Source of the DNA: Pasteurellaceae bacterium
Lineage (GTDB): Bacteria; Pseudomonadota; Gammaproteobacteria; Enterobacterales; Pasteurellaceae
Assembly: GCA_900756875.1 (NCBI GenBank)
Contig: CAAELW010000119.1
Location: 1 to 14,391 of the forward strand
Length of the DNA stretch: 14,391 bases
Direction: 5' to 3'
The position numbers and the translations under genes were made by a program. This document shows, in pieces, positions 1 through 8,967 of the stretch (positions are counted from its first letter, which is position 1; each line of letters begins with the position of its first letter). The notes under the pieces were generated by a model. That model searched no databases. It was not told where the DNA came from and saw nothing but the letters and a program-made list of their open reading frames with translations.

Positions 1-52
1 GCCGATGGTAGTGTGGGGCTTCCCCATGTGAGAGTAGGACACCGCCAGGTAC
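1..52 (+). rRNA. rrf: 5S ribosomal RNA, 3' end (partial)
   Basis: The first 50-odd bases match the 3' half of bacterial 5S rRNA: GCCGATGGTAGTGTGGGG, then TCCCCATG, GAGAGTAGG and the closing GCCAGG. The gene is cut by the left window edge, so a 16S-23S-5S operon presumably lies to the left and is read rightward. The exact 3' end (50-52) is placed by comparison with remembered E. coli 5S. A terminator follows about ten bases later. Confidence 0.93.
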
Positions 53-61
53 TGAATGTAG

Positions 62-94
62 AACCCCGAGCTGAATGGCTTGGGGTTTTTGTTT
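62..94 (+). terminator. rRNA operon terminator
   Basis: A 10-bp stem, AACCCCGAGC (62-71) with GCTTGGGGTT (78-87, one G-T pair), encloses a 6-base loop and is followed by TTTGTTT. This is a standard intrinsic terminator for the rRNA transcript coming from the left. Between it and the next hairpin (95-172) I see no gene. Confidence 0.88.
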
Positions 95-172
95 ATGGAG
101 TTTTTTTAAAGATTACTTTGACAATATAAGTGTGGTAGAAAGTTAGGCTATTTTTACGTAGAGAATATATAA

Positions 173-211
173 AAAGGAGTTTGTCCCAAATATCTGGGGA
201 TAGACTCCTTT
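173..211 (-). terminator. terminator of the tsaE-glnE operon
   Basis: A 15-bp stem pairs 173-187 with 197-211 (two G-T pairs) around a 9-base loop, starting 7 bases past the glnE stop. Read on the minus strand the stem runs into a T5 stretch and then ATATAT, so it suits glnE transcripts best. On the plus strand the trailing T tract is poorer, but the hairpin may back up the rRNA terminator. Confidence 0.82.
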
Positions 212-217
212 AATCTT

Positions 218-3151
218 TTAAGAAAATAGCTTATTCCAGAAAGAACAAACAAACTCTCTTTCTTCTGCAAACGCCGAATCATCAACAATGACAGGATTTC
301 CTAATAAGTTCAGGAGATGAATTTTATTACGTAGTGTCACATAGCAGGATTTGAGCTTTTCACATTCTATTAGAGAAATAATGTGATATTCTGCCATTGA
401 ATCAAAAATACGGACGTTATCAGACCATTTGGTTAATATTGGATTAGCTGGGGCATTCGCAAGCATCAGATACTGGGCGATAAATTCAATATCGGTAATG
501 CCGCCACGATCGGTTTTGATATTAAAAAAGCCGTCTTTTGTATGAGATAAATGTTCGTACATTTTTTCACGCATTTCTCTTACTTCGATTTTTAGCTGAT
601 TAATATCTCTTTGAGCAGAAAGTACATTACAGCGAATTTTTTCAAATTCTGCTTTTAATTCAGTTTCACCAAAAATAGCACGGCTACGAACAAGCGCTTG
701 TTTCTCCCATGTCCAAGCCTCATTGAGTTGATAGTTTTCAAATGCTTGAAGTGAACAGCCCAATAAGCCAGCATCGCCTGAAGGACGTAATCGCATATCA
801 ACATCGTAAAGTATGCCTGCACTGGTGTTCATACTAAAAATGCTGACAATTTTTTGAGCCAATCTTAAATAGAATTGATTACTATCAATGGATTTTTTCC
901 CACCAATGGTTTGGCCTTCAACAGCTTGGTATAAAAAGACTAAATCCAAATCAGATTTATAACCGAGTTCAATTCCGCCTAATTTGCCGTAGCCAATAAC
1001 TAAAAAGCCTTTTTCAGTTTTATCTACAAGATGTTCGGGGACCCCAAATCGTTGACTGACTTGTTGCCAAGCAAAATTGACAACGGCATCAATGATTGCT
1101 TCTGCCAGATAAGTGAGATGATCGCTTACTTTCATAACAGGCAATACGCCTAGAATATCAGCGGCTGCAACACGTAATAAAATAGACTGTTTGAATTGGC
1201 GTAAACCGTCAATGAATTGCTCTTCATCGTCTTGCGGTAATCGCAGCATATATTGCTTTAATTCATCAGGATACTGTGTGAATGGCAATGGATTACGTAG
1301 CGCATCAGTATTTAATAATTCATCGAGTAGAATAGGGTAACGAGCCACTTGTTCGGCAATCATCTGTGATTGCGAACATAGTTCAATAAGCTGCTCAATG
1401 GCTTGAGGATTTTCTAAGAGCAATTCCAAATACGTTGTTCTACTCGTAATTTTATCGACAATATTGAGGATGCGTGGCAATAAAGTGCGGTAATTTTTTT
1501 GTTCAAATATTTGGGTGAAGATACTTGGCAATAAGTGAGCTAAAACTTCTCGACCACGAGCACCAATAACGCGGCGCGCAAGCCCCTCTTTGAATTGAAT
1601 AAGTTTATCTAAGATATCGGAAATCGCGTCTTCATCAATGTGATTATCGACTAGCATTTGTTCAATATCATCGAGATCACCTTCTAAAAAATCAATCCAC
1701 TGATTATTATCATCGCTACGTTCATCCTTTTCTTCACCAATTAATGCATCAAAAACTGACCGCACTTTTTGTTGGTGTGCCTGTAATGTTTGATAAAAAT
1801 CATCCCAGTTTTCAATTGGATAAGATTTTATCGTAGCCTGAGTGTTTTCATCTAAATAAGTGTATTCTCGACAAGCAATCATTAATCTAAGGCGATTTTC
1901 TTCATCTGTTGGCAGAAGTTGCGTTTGTTGGTCATCAATGGCTTGAAGTACGTTTTCAGTACGACGAAGGAAGATATAAGCGTCTCTTAATTCATGATAT
2001 TGCTGAGGCGTAATCAAACCAAGATCTCGTATTTCAGGGAGAAGTTTAAGCAATTCATGTTGTTGGAGCTTAATCTCACGTCCCCCTCGAATCAGTTGAA
2101 AAACTTGCACAATAAATTCGATTTCTCGAATCCCGCCTGCGCCTAACTTAATATTGTCTTTTAAACCACGACGACGCACTTCACGCTCAATTTTACCTTT
2201 CATTTCACGTAAAGCTTGAATCACACTAAAATCAATATAGCGGCGATAAACAAAGGGGCGAAGTAATTGTTGTAAGGTTTTTACGTTGGGATCTTGCTCA
2301 TCTGTGCCTAAAATACGTCCTTTAATCATGGCATAGCGTTCCCAGTCTCGCCCTTGATCTTGGTAATATTGCTCCATTGCAGAAAAACTTAAGGCAAGTG
2401 CACCACTGTCGCCAAAAGGGCGAAGACGCATATCCGTACGATAGACAAAACCATCTGGCGTAAATTGATCCAACGCATTAATTAGACGTTGTCCTAAACG
2501 GGTAAAAAATTTAGCGTTATCAACAGCTCGTCTTGCACCAACAGTTTCGCCTTGTGAAGGGTAGGTAAAAATTAAATCAATATCAGAGGAGAAATTTAGC
2601 TCAAAACCACCTAATTTTCCCATGCCAAGAATATAGAGTTGCTGAGGATTGCCATTTTTATCACAAGGTGTGCCCATTTCTTCGCAAGCTTGTTTATATA
2701 GCCAATCTCTCGCATCAATGATAAGGCTCTCAGCAAGTTGAGAAAGACGAATAAAAATTTCTTCTACGGTAGCAAGATTTAAACTTTGGCAGAAACTTAG
2801 TTTCGCCATTTCTTGATTACGAAAATCTCGTAGCGTTTTGTAAAGCTGTTCTTCGTTTTGGATAGTGGAGAGTTGCTCAGCTAAACGGCTAGCATAATGT
2901 TGACAATCTGAAAATTGAGGAGGTGTTTGCCACCATTGGGCTAAAAAGTGCGGTTGTTTTTTTAAGACTTTTCCCAAGAAATCAGACAGACTGATGGCGT
3001 AGTTTATTTGTCCGATTGGTGTTGTGAAATCTGTTGCATCCCACTCGATTTGTTGGGTTATTTCATCAAGATTCATTTCAGGGAAATGTTGGCAAAGCAC
3101 TTCGCCAAGTTGAATGAGTTTTTCAGTCGAAAGCGGAAGTGAAAGCGCCAT
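218..3151 (-). CDS. glnE: Bifunctional glutamine synthetase adenylyltransferase / adenylyl-removing enzyme
   Basis: GlnE attaches AMP to, and phosphorolytically removes it from, the regulatory tyrosine of glutamine synthetase, tuning ammonia assimilation in response to PII (GlnB) and glutamine. The 977-residue protein has the expected two nucleotidyltransferase halves. The N-terminal (removase) half has [20 protein letters not shown] at about 176-195, with catalytic-type D190 and D192, and [10 protein letters not shown] near 241. The C-terminal (transferase) half has [20 protein letters not shown] at about 720-739, with D734 and D736, and [10 protein letters not shown] near 786. Each half also has a GGI(R/T)(E/D)IEF motif. 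Length is close to E. coli GlnE (about 946). The ATG at 3149-3151 is preceded by AAGGGG and lies 3 bases after the miaA stop, so it is the last gene of the operon and probably translationally coupled. It carries three uptake signals. Confidence 0.97.
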   Translation of the reverse strand: MALSLPLSTEKLIQLGEVLCQHFPEMNLDEITQQIEWDATDFTTPIGQINYAISLSDFLGKVLKKQPHFLAQWWQTPPQFSDCQHYASRLAEQLSTIQNEEQLYKTLRDFRNQEMAKLSFCQSLNLATVEEIFIRLSQLAESLIIDARDWLYKQACEEMGTPCDKNGNPQQLYILGMGKLGGFELNFSSDIDLIFTYPSQGETVGARRAVDNAKFFTRLGQRLINALDQFTPDGFVYRTDMRLRPFGDSGALALSFSAMEQYYQDQGRDWERYAMIKGRILGTDEQDPNVKTLQQLLRPFVYRRYIDFSVIQALREMKGKIEREVRRRGLKDNIKLGAGGIREIEFIVQVFQLIRGGREIKLQQHELLKLLPEIRDLGLITPQQYHELRDAYIFLRRTENVLQAIDDQQTQLLPTDEENRLRLMIACREYTYLDENTQATIKSYPIENWDDFYQTLQAHQQKVRSVFDALIGEEKDERSDDNNQWIDFLEGDLDDIEQMLVDNHIDEDAISDILDKLIQFKEGLARRVIGARGREVLAHLLPSIFTQIFEQKNYRTLLPRILNIVDKITSRTTYLELLLENPQAIEQLIELCSQSQMIAEQVARYPILLDELLNTDALRNPLPFTQYPDELKQYMLRLPQDDEEQFIDGLRQFKQSILLRVAAADILGVLPVMKVSDHLTYLAEAIIDAVVNFAWQQVSQRFGVPEHLVDKTEKGFLVIGYGKLGGIELGYKSDLDLVFLYQAVEGQTIGGKKSIDSNQFYLRLAQKIVSIFSMNTSAGILYDVDMRLRPSGDAGLLGCSLQAFENYQLNEAWTWEKQALVRSRAIFGETELKAEFEKIRCNVLSAQRDINQLKIEVREMREKMYEHLSHTKDGFFNIKTDRGGITDIEFIAQYLMLANAPANPILTKWSDNVRIFDSMAEYHIISLIECEKLKSCYVTLRNKIHLLNLLGNPVIVDDSAFAEEREFVCSFWNKLFS
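1483..1491 (+). repeat. DNA uptake signal sequence
   Basis: AAGTGCGGT inside glnE; its complement encodes Y554-R-T-L. A T-rich run (AATTTTTTT) follows, as in the extended signal. Confidence 0.9.
1759..1767 (-). repeat. DNA uptake signal sequence
   Basis: The ACCGCACTT complement form in glnE, encoding K462-V-R-S-V. It has the opposite orientation to the copy at 1483. Confidence 0.9.
2946..2954 (+). repeat. DNA uptake signal sequence
   Basis: AAGTGCGGT followed by TGTTTTTTT, near the glnE 5' end; it encodes Q66-P-H-F on the gene strand. Confidence 0.9.
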
Positions 3152-3154
3152 AAT

Positions 3155-4108
3155 TTACCCCTTAAAATGTTCGTCAATCTTGCGTAATACGATTTCTTTG
3201 GCTTGTTGCGGTTGCAGACTATCTAGCCAATTTAATGGTGTTTTCCAGCCTCGTAGCCAAGTGATTTGTCGTTTGGCTAATTGTCGAGTTGCACAAATAC
3301 CGCGGAAGACCATTTCTTCATGATCATAGTCACCTCGTAAATATTCCCACATTTGGCGATAGCCCACACAACGGATAGAAGGCAAATCAGGATGAAGATC
3401 TTCTCGTTGATAGAGTTTTTCTACTTCTTCTTGGAAGCCTAATTCGATCATTTTATGGAAGCGTTGTTCGATACGTTGATGTAATACCGCGCGATCTTCT
3501 GGTGCAATAGCGAATTGTAAAAATTGATAAGGCAATTCTTCGCCTTTTTGTTCGGTTAATTCCGTTAATGATTTACCCGTTAAATAGAATACTTCTAATG
3601 CACGATTAATGCGCTGTGAATCATTTGGGTTGATACGCTCAGCAGAAATAGGATCAATTTTTTGTAATTCTTGATGGAGTGCTGGCCAGCCAAGTTTTTG
3701 TGCTTTTTCTTCAATCTCTAAGCGTAAATTTTCATCAGCAGATGGAAGGGGAGAAAGCCCCTCAATCAATGCTTTGTAATACAACATGGTGCCGCCAACC
3801 AAAAGTGGAATTTTGCCTTGCGCGGTAATATCGGCCATTTCTCTGAGTGCATCGTCACGAAAATTCATCGCAGAATAACTTTCAGCGGGATCTAAAATAT
3901 CAATTAAGCGGTGAGGGGCAAGGGCAAGTTCTTCTTTAGAAGGCTTTGCCGTACCAATATCCATACCTTTATAAATTAATGCAGAATCGACACTAATCAC
4001 TTCCACTGGCAGGTTTTGACGTAATTGAATAGCAAGATCTGTTTTTCCTGAGGCCGTCGGCCCCATCAGAAAAAGTGCGGTTGGTTTGGAGTCAGTTTTT
4101 TGTGTCAT
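3155..4108 (-). CDS. miaA: tRNA dimethylallyltransferase
   Basis: MiaA transfers a dimethylallyl group from DMAPP to N6 of A37 in tRNAs that read codons starting with U, the first step to i6A/ms2i6A. The 317-residue product matches the usual length of about 316. Visible landmarks are the P-loop GPTASGKT (16-23), the substrate motif [16 protein letters not shown] (41-56), [18 protein letters not shown] in the middle, and [14 protein letters not shown] near the C-terminus, a region typical of tRNA-binding MiaA. The start codon lies 1 base after the mutL stop (TAATATG) and has no clear Shine-Dalgarno, so translation likely depends on ribosomes finishing mutL. An uptake signal encodes P9-TALF near the N-terminus. 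In E. coli miaA is followed by hfq; here glnE follows. Confidence 0.97.
   Translation of the reverse strand: MTQKTDSKPTALFLMGPTASGKTDLAIQLRQNLPVEVISVDSALIYKGMDIGTAKPSKEELALAPHRLIDILDPAESYSAMNFRDDALREMADITAQGKIPLLVGGTMLYYKALIEGLSPLPSADENLRLEIEEKAQKLGWPALHQELQKIDPISAERINPNDSQRINRALEVFYLTGKSLTELTEQKGEELPYQFLQFAIAPEDRAVLHQRIEQRFHKMIELGFQEEVEKLYQREDLHPDLPSIRCVGYRQMWEYLRGDYDHEEMVFRGICATRQLAKRQITWLRGWKTPLNWLDSLQPQQAKEIVLRKIDEHFKG
4073..4081 (+). repeat. DNA uptake signal sequence
   Basis: AAAAGTGCGGTTGG at the 5' end of miaA, encoding P9-T-A-L-F just before the P-loop. Confidence 0.9.
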
Positions 4109-4109
4109 A

Positions 4110-5954
4110 TTACAAATCAGTTAAAAAAGGCTGCCAATTAATCGGTTTCAGTAATGTATTAAATTTCTCTTGATGAGCTTTATTCAGTAAGCGTTCCGTT
4201 TCACTTAATAAGCTGACCGCATCTGCTAACACTTGAATCGGTTTCACCTCTAGCGTCTGACAAAGTGCGGTCAGAAAATCAGACATATTTTCTAGATGTT
4301 CAGCGAGTAGGCTCACCACACATTTTTGTAAATTTTGCGTACGTAAAACCGCAGGCACTTTGTTTAGAGTGAGACGTAGCTGGGCTTCATTTTCAATAAA
4401 TTCAAAACCACTTTGTTGGAAAAAAGCTTTTTGTTTTTTCCATTGTTCAAATTGTTTTTCATCTAAGCGGAAAATAATCGGGATGAGCAACGGTTGTTGT
4501 GGAATTTCACCTTGTTGTAAGGTTAATTCATAATTTAAGGTTTGCAATTTAGCTAATGACATTAAATAAAATTGCAGATTTTGTTGTAAAAGCAATGCTT
4601 TATTTTCAATTAATGCCAATGCACGTAAATAGCCTGGTTCACTTGTTTGTGGGAGTTGTTCAACCACAGGTGTTGTTAAAACTTGAGAATTTTCCGCAGG
4701 ACGTACTAATTCCCCATATAAGCGTTGTTCGGTCTTTGTAGGTTGTTCGCGATAACCATATGGCGGTACATACTCAGTACGGTTTGAAAAGTGCGGTCGA
4801 TTTTCTGATTGTTTTTCACGAGTATGATGATAATTCGAGGCAAAAATATTTTGCCCTGCCGCTGCACGATTGGGTTTAGGTTCATAGTGGATTTGATACG
4901 AAGGCGAAGGCTCTCTTGCCTCATTTATCGCAGGTGCTAAATCTAATTCAGCTTGAGGAATAGCATTGAGCGCATTTGTTACGCCTTGGCAGATAAAATC
5001 ATGAATTAAGCGAGCTTGATGGAAACGAACTTCGTGTTTTGTTGGATGCACGTTGACATCGACATCATGTGGATTGAGATCGATAAATAGCACAAATGCA
5101 GGGTATTGCTCAGTATGTAAATGCTCCGCATAAGCTTGACGAATGGCGTGGGTGATCACTTTATCACGCACCATTCGTCCATTGATATAGCAATAGCTCA
5201 AATCATTTTGAGAACGTGTAAATTTAGGTGTCGCAACCCATCCGGAAAGATGCAAATCATCATGTTTCCAGTCAATGCGTAAGGCATGTTGAACAAAATC
5301 ATCGCCACAAATAGCGGCAACGCGTTTTAGTTGTTGTTCTTCATTCATCGCAGGACGATATTGTCGAATCATTTTGCCGTTATGAGTGAGTGTAAAAGCA
5401 ATATTGAATTTTGCTAAAGCAATTCGGCGAATGACTTCATCAATATGAGCAAATTCCGTTTTATCGGTACGTAAGAATTTACGACGAGCAGGCGTGTTAA
5501 AAAAGAGATTTGCCACTTCAACTGTTGTGCCGACTGGATGAGAGGCGGGTTTAATTGTGGTTTCCATCTCTCGTCCTTGCGCATAGACTTGCCATGCTTC
5601 ATTTTGCTCTGCAGTGCGAGAGGTAAGCGTGAGACGAGAAACCGAGCTGATACTGGCAAGGGCTTCACCACGGAAACCTAAACTTAAAATGGCTTCGAGA
5701 TCATCAAGATCGGCAATTTTACTGGTTGCGTGTCGAGCCAGCGCAAGACTTAATTCTTCTTTAGGAATGCCACTACCGTTATCTCGAATACGAATCAGAC
5801 TGGCACCGCCGTTTTCAATATCAATATGAATTTTATTGGCGCCGGCATCAAGGCTGTTTTCCACCAATTCTTTCACCACAGAGGCAGGGCGTTCGACCAC
5901 TTCACCTGCGGCAATCTGATTAGCCAACTGTGGAGAAAGAATTTTGATTGCCAT
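4110..5954 (-). CDS. mutL: DNA mismatch repair protein MutL
   Basis: MutL is the ATP-gated matchmaker that links MutS at a mismatch to the MutH nick and UvrD unwinding. The N-terminal GHKL ATPase is plain: [12 protein letters not shown] with E29 and N33, DNGSGI (58-63), and GFRGEAL (93-99). A proline/polar linker follows from about residue 335 to 435, then a C-terminal dimerisation domain. The endonuclease signature of non-MutH bacteria (DQHA...E) is absent, as expected for a gammaproteobacterium that uses MutH. Length 614 matches E. coli (615). The ATG is preceded by AAGGA overlapping the amiB stop region, with an 8-base gap. Two uptake signals fall in it, encoding RPHF (about residue 387) and LTALC (about residue 562). 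Confidence 0.97.
   Translation of the reverse strand: MAIKILSPQLANQIAAGEVVERPASVVKELVENSLDAGANKIHIDIENGGASLIRIRDNGSGIPKEELSLALARHATSKIADLDDLEAILSLGFRGEALASISSVSRLTLTSRTAEQNEAWQVYAQGREMETTIKPASHPVGTTVEVANLFFNTPARRKFLRTDKTEFAHIDEVIRRIALAKFNIAFTLTHNGKMIRQYRPAMNEEQQLKRVAAICGDDFVQHALRIDWKHDDLHLSGWVATPKFTRSQNDLSYCYINGRMVRDKVITHAIRQAYAEHLHTEQYPAFVLFIDLNPHDVDVNVHPTKHEVRFHQARLIHDFICQGVTNALNAIPQAELDLAPAINEAREPSPSYQIHYEPKPNRAAAGQNIFASNYHHTREKQSENRPHFSNRTEYVPPYGYREQPTKTEQRLYGELVRPAENSQVLTTPVVEQLPQTSEPGYLRALALIENKALLLQQNLQFYLMSLAKLQTLNYELTLQQGEIPQQPLLIPIIFRLDEKQFEQWKKQKAFFQQSGFEFIENEAQLRLTLNKVPAVLRTQNLQKCVVSLLAEHLENMSDFLTALCQTLEVKPIQVLADAVSLLSETERLLNKAHQEKFNTLLKPINWQPFLTDL
4263..4271 (+). repeat. DNA uptake signal sequence
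   Basis: AAAGTGCGGTCAG in the mutL 3' part, encoding LTALC. Confidence 0.9.
4789..4797 (+). repeat. DNA uptake signal sequence
   Basis: AAAAGTGCGGTCGATTTTC in the mutL linker region, encoding NRPHFS. This is the part of MutL most tolerant of sequence. Confidence 0.9.
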
Positions 5955-5962
5955 AGGATTCC

Positions 5963-7576
5963 TTATTTTTCTTTAAGTTTGATTTTTTGCCCAGTCACGA
6001 CTTTGCCGTTTTTCAATGTTGGATTCAGTTTCAAAAGACGATTAACCGGTACATTGTATTCACGAGAGATAGCATAGATAGTTTGATCGGCTTTCACCGT
6101 ATGGTAAAGCGGGATTTCTTTCTTGCCATTATCTTCCTTCTCATTTCCTTTTGACGAAGTATCTTTTTTATCGTTACCTTTTTTCTCAGGCTCTTTTTTA
6201 CTCTCGGTTTTTTCTTGTTTTTTATCTTTTTTAGAAACGGCTTTTTCAGTTTCAACAATCTTGCTGTTTTTCTCTTTGTTATCAGCTTTGGCTTTATCAT
6301 CCGATTTAGGTTTTTCTTCTACCTTTTTGCCTTTTCCATTATCAGGAATTTTAATGGTTTCATTCAGCCAAAGTTCTTTACGTTTCAGTTTATTTAACTC
6401 AATAATTTCACTGACTTTTACATCGTATTTGTTCGCTAGGCTACCAATGCTTTCACCTGGTTTCACTTTATGACGGACGCCGCTGTCTTTCACATCGGAA
6501 GTGCGGTCAGATTTTTCGATGTTTTTCTCTTCTTTTTTAGTGGGTTCTTCCGCCTTTTTGCCTTTGCCATTATCAGGAATCTTAATGGTTTCATTTAACC
6601 AAAGTTCTTTGCGTTTCAGTTTATTTAACTCAATGATTTCACTGACTTTGACATCATATTTATTCGCCAGGCTACCAATGCTTTCACCCGGTTTCACTTT
6701 ATGGCGAATACCGCTATCTTTCACATCGGAAGTGCGGTCAGATTTTTCATTATTTTTGTCGTTTGATTTTGTAGATTTGCTGTCTTGCTCATCACTAGGT
6801 GGAACAGCAATCGCTTTTAAATTACCATTGCGATAAGCGACTAAGCCTTCATAAATCATGTAAGCAATACGACGACGATAAGCAATGGTATTCAGTTTTT
6901 GTTCTTCTTCCATATTGGAAAGGAAACCTGTTTCCACCAGAACAGAAGGGATATCAGGTGAACGCAATACACCAAGGCTCGCATGTTGTGGTGTGCTGCG
7001 GCTTAATGAAGTCACGCGAGCAAAACGACGTAGAATGCTGTTACCAAGTTCATAGCCTGTACGTTGGCTGTGACCAAATTGCAGGTCGAGTACAGTTTGA
7101 TCTAAATATTTGTCATTGTTATTGGAAAGTACTTTACCGGCTCCGCCTAAAAGCTCAGAGCGTTTTTCATCGTCTTCTAACCATTGGCCCATTTCATCGT
7201 TGGCACGGCGATTGGATAGCACCCAAACAGATGCACCACGTTGGTCTGCATTAAGAGAGGAGTCGGCATGGATAGACACGAGAAAATTTGCTTTGTATTT
7301 ACGTGCAATTTCGGAACGTTCCGGCACGGAAATGTAGTAATCGCTACTGCGAGTTAAAACACCTTTGAAATTAGGATCTTTATCTAATAAGGCTTTTAAT
7401 TCTCGCGCGATAGAAAGGGTGACATTTTTTTCATAAATGCCGAGATTTTTTCCGATTGCACCGGGATCTTTACCGCCGTGGCCGGGATCAATGGCAATTG
7501 TCCATTGTGGTGCGGCAAATACGGTAGTAGAAATTAGAGAAAATATTCCAAAAAGAAACGAAAATTTTGCTTTCAT
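5963..7576 (-). CDS. amiB: N-acetylmuramoyl-L-alanine amidase with three LysM domains (AmiB type)
   Basis: This is a periplasmic zinc amidase that cuts the stem peptide from MurNAc to split septal peptidoglycan; in E. coli AmiB is switched on by EnvC at FtsEX. Residues 1-21 form a signal peptide (K-rich start, hydrophobic core, VFA/AP cleavage). The Amidase_3 domain spans about 25-250, with zinc-type ligands H33 (DPGHGG), E49, H103 (SIHAD) and catalytic E215 (VETGFLSN). A variable insert at about 125-170 fits the autoinhibitory helix of this family. LysM domains lie at about 291-333, 368-411 and 491-534; the first two are near-identical copies. A Lys/Glu-rich linker (about 417-488) separates the third. 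At 537 residues it is longer than E. coli AmiB (about 445), because of the duplication and linker. The start has only a weak Shine-Dalgarno, 11 bases after tsaE. Confidence 0.95.
   Translation of the reverse strand: MKAKFSFLFGIFSLISTTVFAAPQWTIAIDPGHGGKDPGAIGKNLGIYEKNVTLSIARELKALLDKDPNFKGVLTRSSDYYISVPERSEIARKYKANFLVSIHADSSLNADQRGASVWVLSNRRANDEMGQWLEDDEKRSELLGGAGKVLSNNNDKYLDQTVLDLQFGHSQRTGYELGNSILRRFARVTSLSRSTPQHASLGVLRSPDIPSVLVETGFLSNMEEEQKLNTIAYRRRIAYMIYEGLVAYRNGNLKAIAVPPSDEQDSKSTKSNDKNNEKSDRTSDVKDSGIRHKVKPGESIGSLANKYDVKVSEIIELNKLKRKELWLNETIKIPDNGKGKKAEEPTKKEEKNIEKSDRTSDVKDSGVRHKVKPGESIGSLANKYDVKVSEIIELNKLKRKELWLNETIKIPDNGKGKKVEEKPKSDDKAKADNKEKNSKIVETEKAVSKKDKKQEKTESKKEPEKKGNDKKDTSSKGNEKEDNGKKEIPLYHTVKADQTIYAISREYNVPVNRLLKLNPTLKNGKVVTGQKIKLKEK
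6323..6517 (-). repeat. amiB tandem repeat, downstream copy (LysM2 plus linker)
   Basis: This encodes residues 354-418, from EKSDRTSD through the second LysM to GKGKK. It matches the copy at 6554-6748 at an exact offset of 231 bp (77 codons). By hand I count about 16 base differences in 195, of which only one changes a residue (Val here, Ile in the other copy). Confidence 0.93.
6499..6507 (+). repeat. DNA uptake signal sequence (amiB repeat copy)
   Basis: GGAAGTGCGGTCAGATTTTT, encoding SDRTS in the linker before LysM2. It is one of two copies spaced 231 bp by the tandem duplication. Confidence 0.9.
6554..6748 (-). repeat. amiB tandem repeat, upstream copy (LysM1 plus linker)
   Basis: This encodes residues 277-341. 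It is the partner of 6323-6517. The repeat starts exactly where the uptake signal is encoded (SDRTS), so each duplicated unit brought a copy of that signal. The 12 codons between the two 195-bp blocks (about 342-353) are not part of the strict match. Confidence 0.93.
6730..6738 (+). repeat. DNA uptake signal sequence (amiB repeat copy)
   Basis: The partner copy before LysM1, with the same flanks (GGAAGTGCGGTCAGATTTTT). Confidence 0.9.
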
Positions 7577-7587
7577 GTAAGTCAGTT

Positions 7588-8058
7588 TTATAGTTGTGTC
7601 AAAATATGCTCGCCCACTGGATTTTGAGCAATTAGCGTAATATTGCGAGCATCATCGTAATAATCAATATTCACCAGTAAATCAGCCTCAGACAGAATAC
7701 CTTCACCTTTTTCTGCCCATTCGATTAAGCAGATGCAATTTTGGCTGAAATAATCACGAATACCCATAAATTCCAATTCTTCAGGATCGGCAAGACGATA
7801 TAAATCAAAGTGATAAATCATTTTTCCTGCAATGCTATATTCTTCCACTAACGTATAAGTAGGACTTTTGACATTGCCTTGGTAGCCTAAACCTTGCACC
7901 ATTCCGCGAGTCAGGGTGGTTTTTCCTGCACCAAGATCGCCATTAAAATAAAGCACAATGGCATTATCTTTCGGTTGTTTTACAAGCACTTCTGCCAGTT
8001 TTTTACCAAAACGGAGCATCGTGCCTTCATCAGGAATGTATTGGGTTAGTTCGGTCAT
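7588..8058 (-). CDS. tsaE: tRNA threonylcarbamoyladenosine biosynthesis ATPase TsaE
   Basis: TsaE (YjeE) is the ATPase that works with TsaB and TsaD to place threonylcarbamoyl on A37 of ANN-reading tRNAs. The 156-residue sequence shows the P-loop GDLGAGKTT (40-48), the conserved [10 protein letters not shown] (65-74), YHFDLYRL (82-89) and LIEWAEKG (111-118). It is closely similar to the remembered H. influenzae protein HI0065. It is the first gene of the minus-strand operon. A terminator for the upstream tRNA ends 77 bases before its ATG, so it should have its own promoter in 8059-8134. I see only weak candidates there (for example TTCCCT-17-TACGAT) and a weak Shine-Dalgarno. Confidence 0.96.
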   Translation of the reverse strand: MTELTQYIPDEGTMLRFGKKLAEVLVKQPKDNAIVLYFNGDLGAGKTTLTRGMVQGLGYQGNVKSPTYTLVEEYSIAGKMIYHFDLYRLADPEELEFMGIRDYFSQNCICLIEWAEKGEGILSEADLLVNIDYYDDARNITLIAQNPVGEHILTQL

Positions 8059-8134
8059 TCTTAGAGTGATTTTTTAGGTTAAAGTTTCTGGGGGATTTTA
8101 TCGTATTTTGAAGGGAATATGTAGGGAAAATACA

Positions 8135-8167
8135 ATAAAAAAATCCGCTGCTTTTCAGCAACGGATT
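8135..8167 (-). terminator. terminator after tRNA-Gly
   Basis: On the minus strand a 10-bp stem (8158-8167 with 8142-8151, one G-T pair, loop TGAAAA) is followed by six T, then ATT. It begins 7 bases past the CCA end of the tRNA. It separates the tRNA transcript from the tsaE operon. Confidence 0.9.
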
Positions 8168-8174
8168 AAGAATT

Positions 8175-8250
<76 letters not shown>

Positions 8251-8275
8251 ATTTCACATTGGTGAATGAGGCAAC

Positions 8276-8303
8276 ATTATACGAAAAAATTTATTCAACG
8301 CAA
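8276..8303 (-). promoter_or_regulatory. promoter of tRNA-Gly
   Basis: On the minus strand the -35 TTGCGT (8298-8303) is separated by 16 bases from a perfect -10 TATAAT (8276-8281). Transcription would begin near 8269, about 20 bases before the tRNA 5' end. Bases just after the -10 are GTTGCC, moderately GC-rich as in stable-RNA promoters. Confidence 0.8.
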
Positions 8304-8343
8304 GCGCAGATTTCGCAAATGATTGAGTTTGCCTAAGTTTTCA

Positions 8344-8892
8344 TCAACCCAGATTAATAAAGTGCTCACGGTAGTAAGCTAACTCTTTAATTGATTCACG
8401 AATATCATCAAGCGCTAAATGAGTATTGCCTTTTTTAAATCCATCTAAAATTTCTGGTTTCCAGCGAGAAGCCAATTCTTTTAATGTGCTGACATCTATA
8501 TGACGATAGTGGAAATAATCCGCTAAATCAGGCATGTATTTATAAAGAAAGCGTTTATCTTGTGCGATGCTGTTGCCACAAATCGGTGAAGCACCTTTTG
8601 GTACCCATCGTTTTAAAAAATCTAATGTTTGTAATTCTGCTGCACGTTCAGTGAGTTTACTCGCTTTAACACGGTCAACTAAGCCATTTGCTGTGTGGGT
8701 TTTTACGCACCATTCCGACATTTTGTTTAATAATTCATCACTTTGATGCACCGCAATCACAGGGCCTTCCGCTAAAATATTGAGATCTTTATCGGTCACA
8801 ATGGTCGCGATTTCAATAATGCGTTCTTTTTCAGGATCCAATCCTGTCATTTCTAAATCGATCCAAATCAGATTTTGTTTATCTAATTGCAT
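8344..8892 (-). CDS. orn: Oligoribonuclease
   Basis: Orn is the essential 3'-to-5' exonuclease that turns the last 2- to 5-mers of RNA decay (including pGpG) into mononucleotides. With the start at 8890-8892 ([14 protein letters not shown]) it is 182 residues, the family's usual length. All DEDDh residues sit where E. coli has them: D12 and E14 in [10 protein letters not shown]112 in AQDKRF, H158 and D163 in THLALDDI. A longer reading frame begins 24 codons earlier, but that extension is not conserved and runs across the divergent rsgA leader. AGGA lies 11 bases before the chosen ATG. The gene diverges from rsgA, as in E. coli. No hairpin terminator is visible after it; the tRNA promoter begins 40 bases beyond the stop. 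Confidence 0.97.
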   Translation of the reverse strand: MQLDKQNLIWIDLEMTGLDPEKERIIEIATIVTDKDLNILAEGPVIAVHQSDELLNKMSEWCVKTHTANGLVDRVKASKLTERAAELQTLDFLKRWVPKGASPICGNSIAQDKRFLYKYMPDLADYFHYRHIDVSTLKELASRWKPEILDGFKKGNTHLALDDIRESIKELAYYREHFINLG

Positions 8893-8897
8893 AATAT

Positions 8898-8910
8898 AAG
8901 GTATCCTATG
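8898..8910 (+). promoter_or_regulatory. alternative rsgA ribosome site and start
   Basis: AAGG (8898-8901), 6 bases, then ATG (8908-8910) in frame with rsgA would add 20 residues ([10 protein letters not shown]...). This is a better ribosome site than the one in front of the conserved start at 8968. The same bases read on the other strand contribute AGGA in the orn leader. Confidence 0.4.
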
Positions 8911-8957
8911 AACATTTTTAATCCCGTTTATTTTAACGAAAAACATCGGAAAAAACG

Positions 8958-8966
8958 ACCGCACTT
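8958..8966 (-). repeat. DNA uptake signal sequence abutting the rsgA start
   Basis: GACCGCACTTT ends on the base just before ATG 8968. It sits in the 75-base divergent orn-rsgA gap, where a Shine-Dalgarno for that ATG would be expected. Confidence 0.9.
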
Positions 8967-8967
8967 T

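Noticed and set aside
118..123. Perfect TTGACA after the rRNA terminator
   Set aside because: No -10 at 16-18 bases, and no gene on that strand to serve; glnE converges on it.
6094..6836. Several long open frames on both strands over the amiB linkers (Phe/Ser-rich on the plus strand, Lys-rich on the minus strand)
   Set aside because: They mirror the low-complexity Lys/Glu and LysM repeats of amiB, lack ribosome sites and match no family I know.
8893..8964. N-terminal extension of Orn by 24 codons
   Set aside because: The family starts at M(Q/S)[12 protein letters not shown]; the extension is antisense to the rsgA leader and has no family counterpart.
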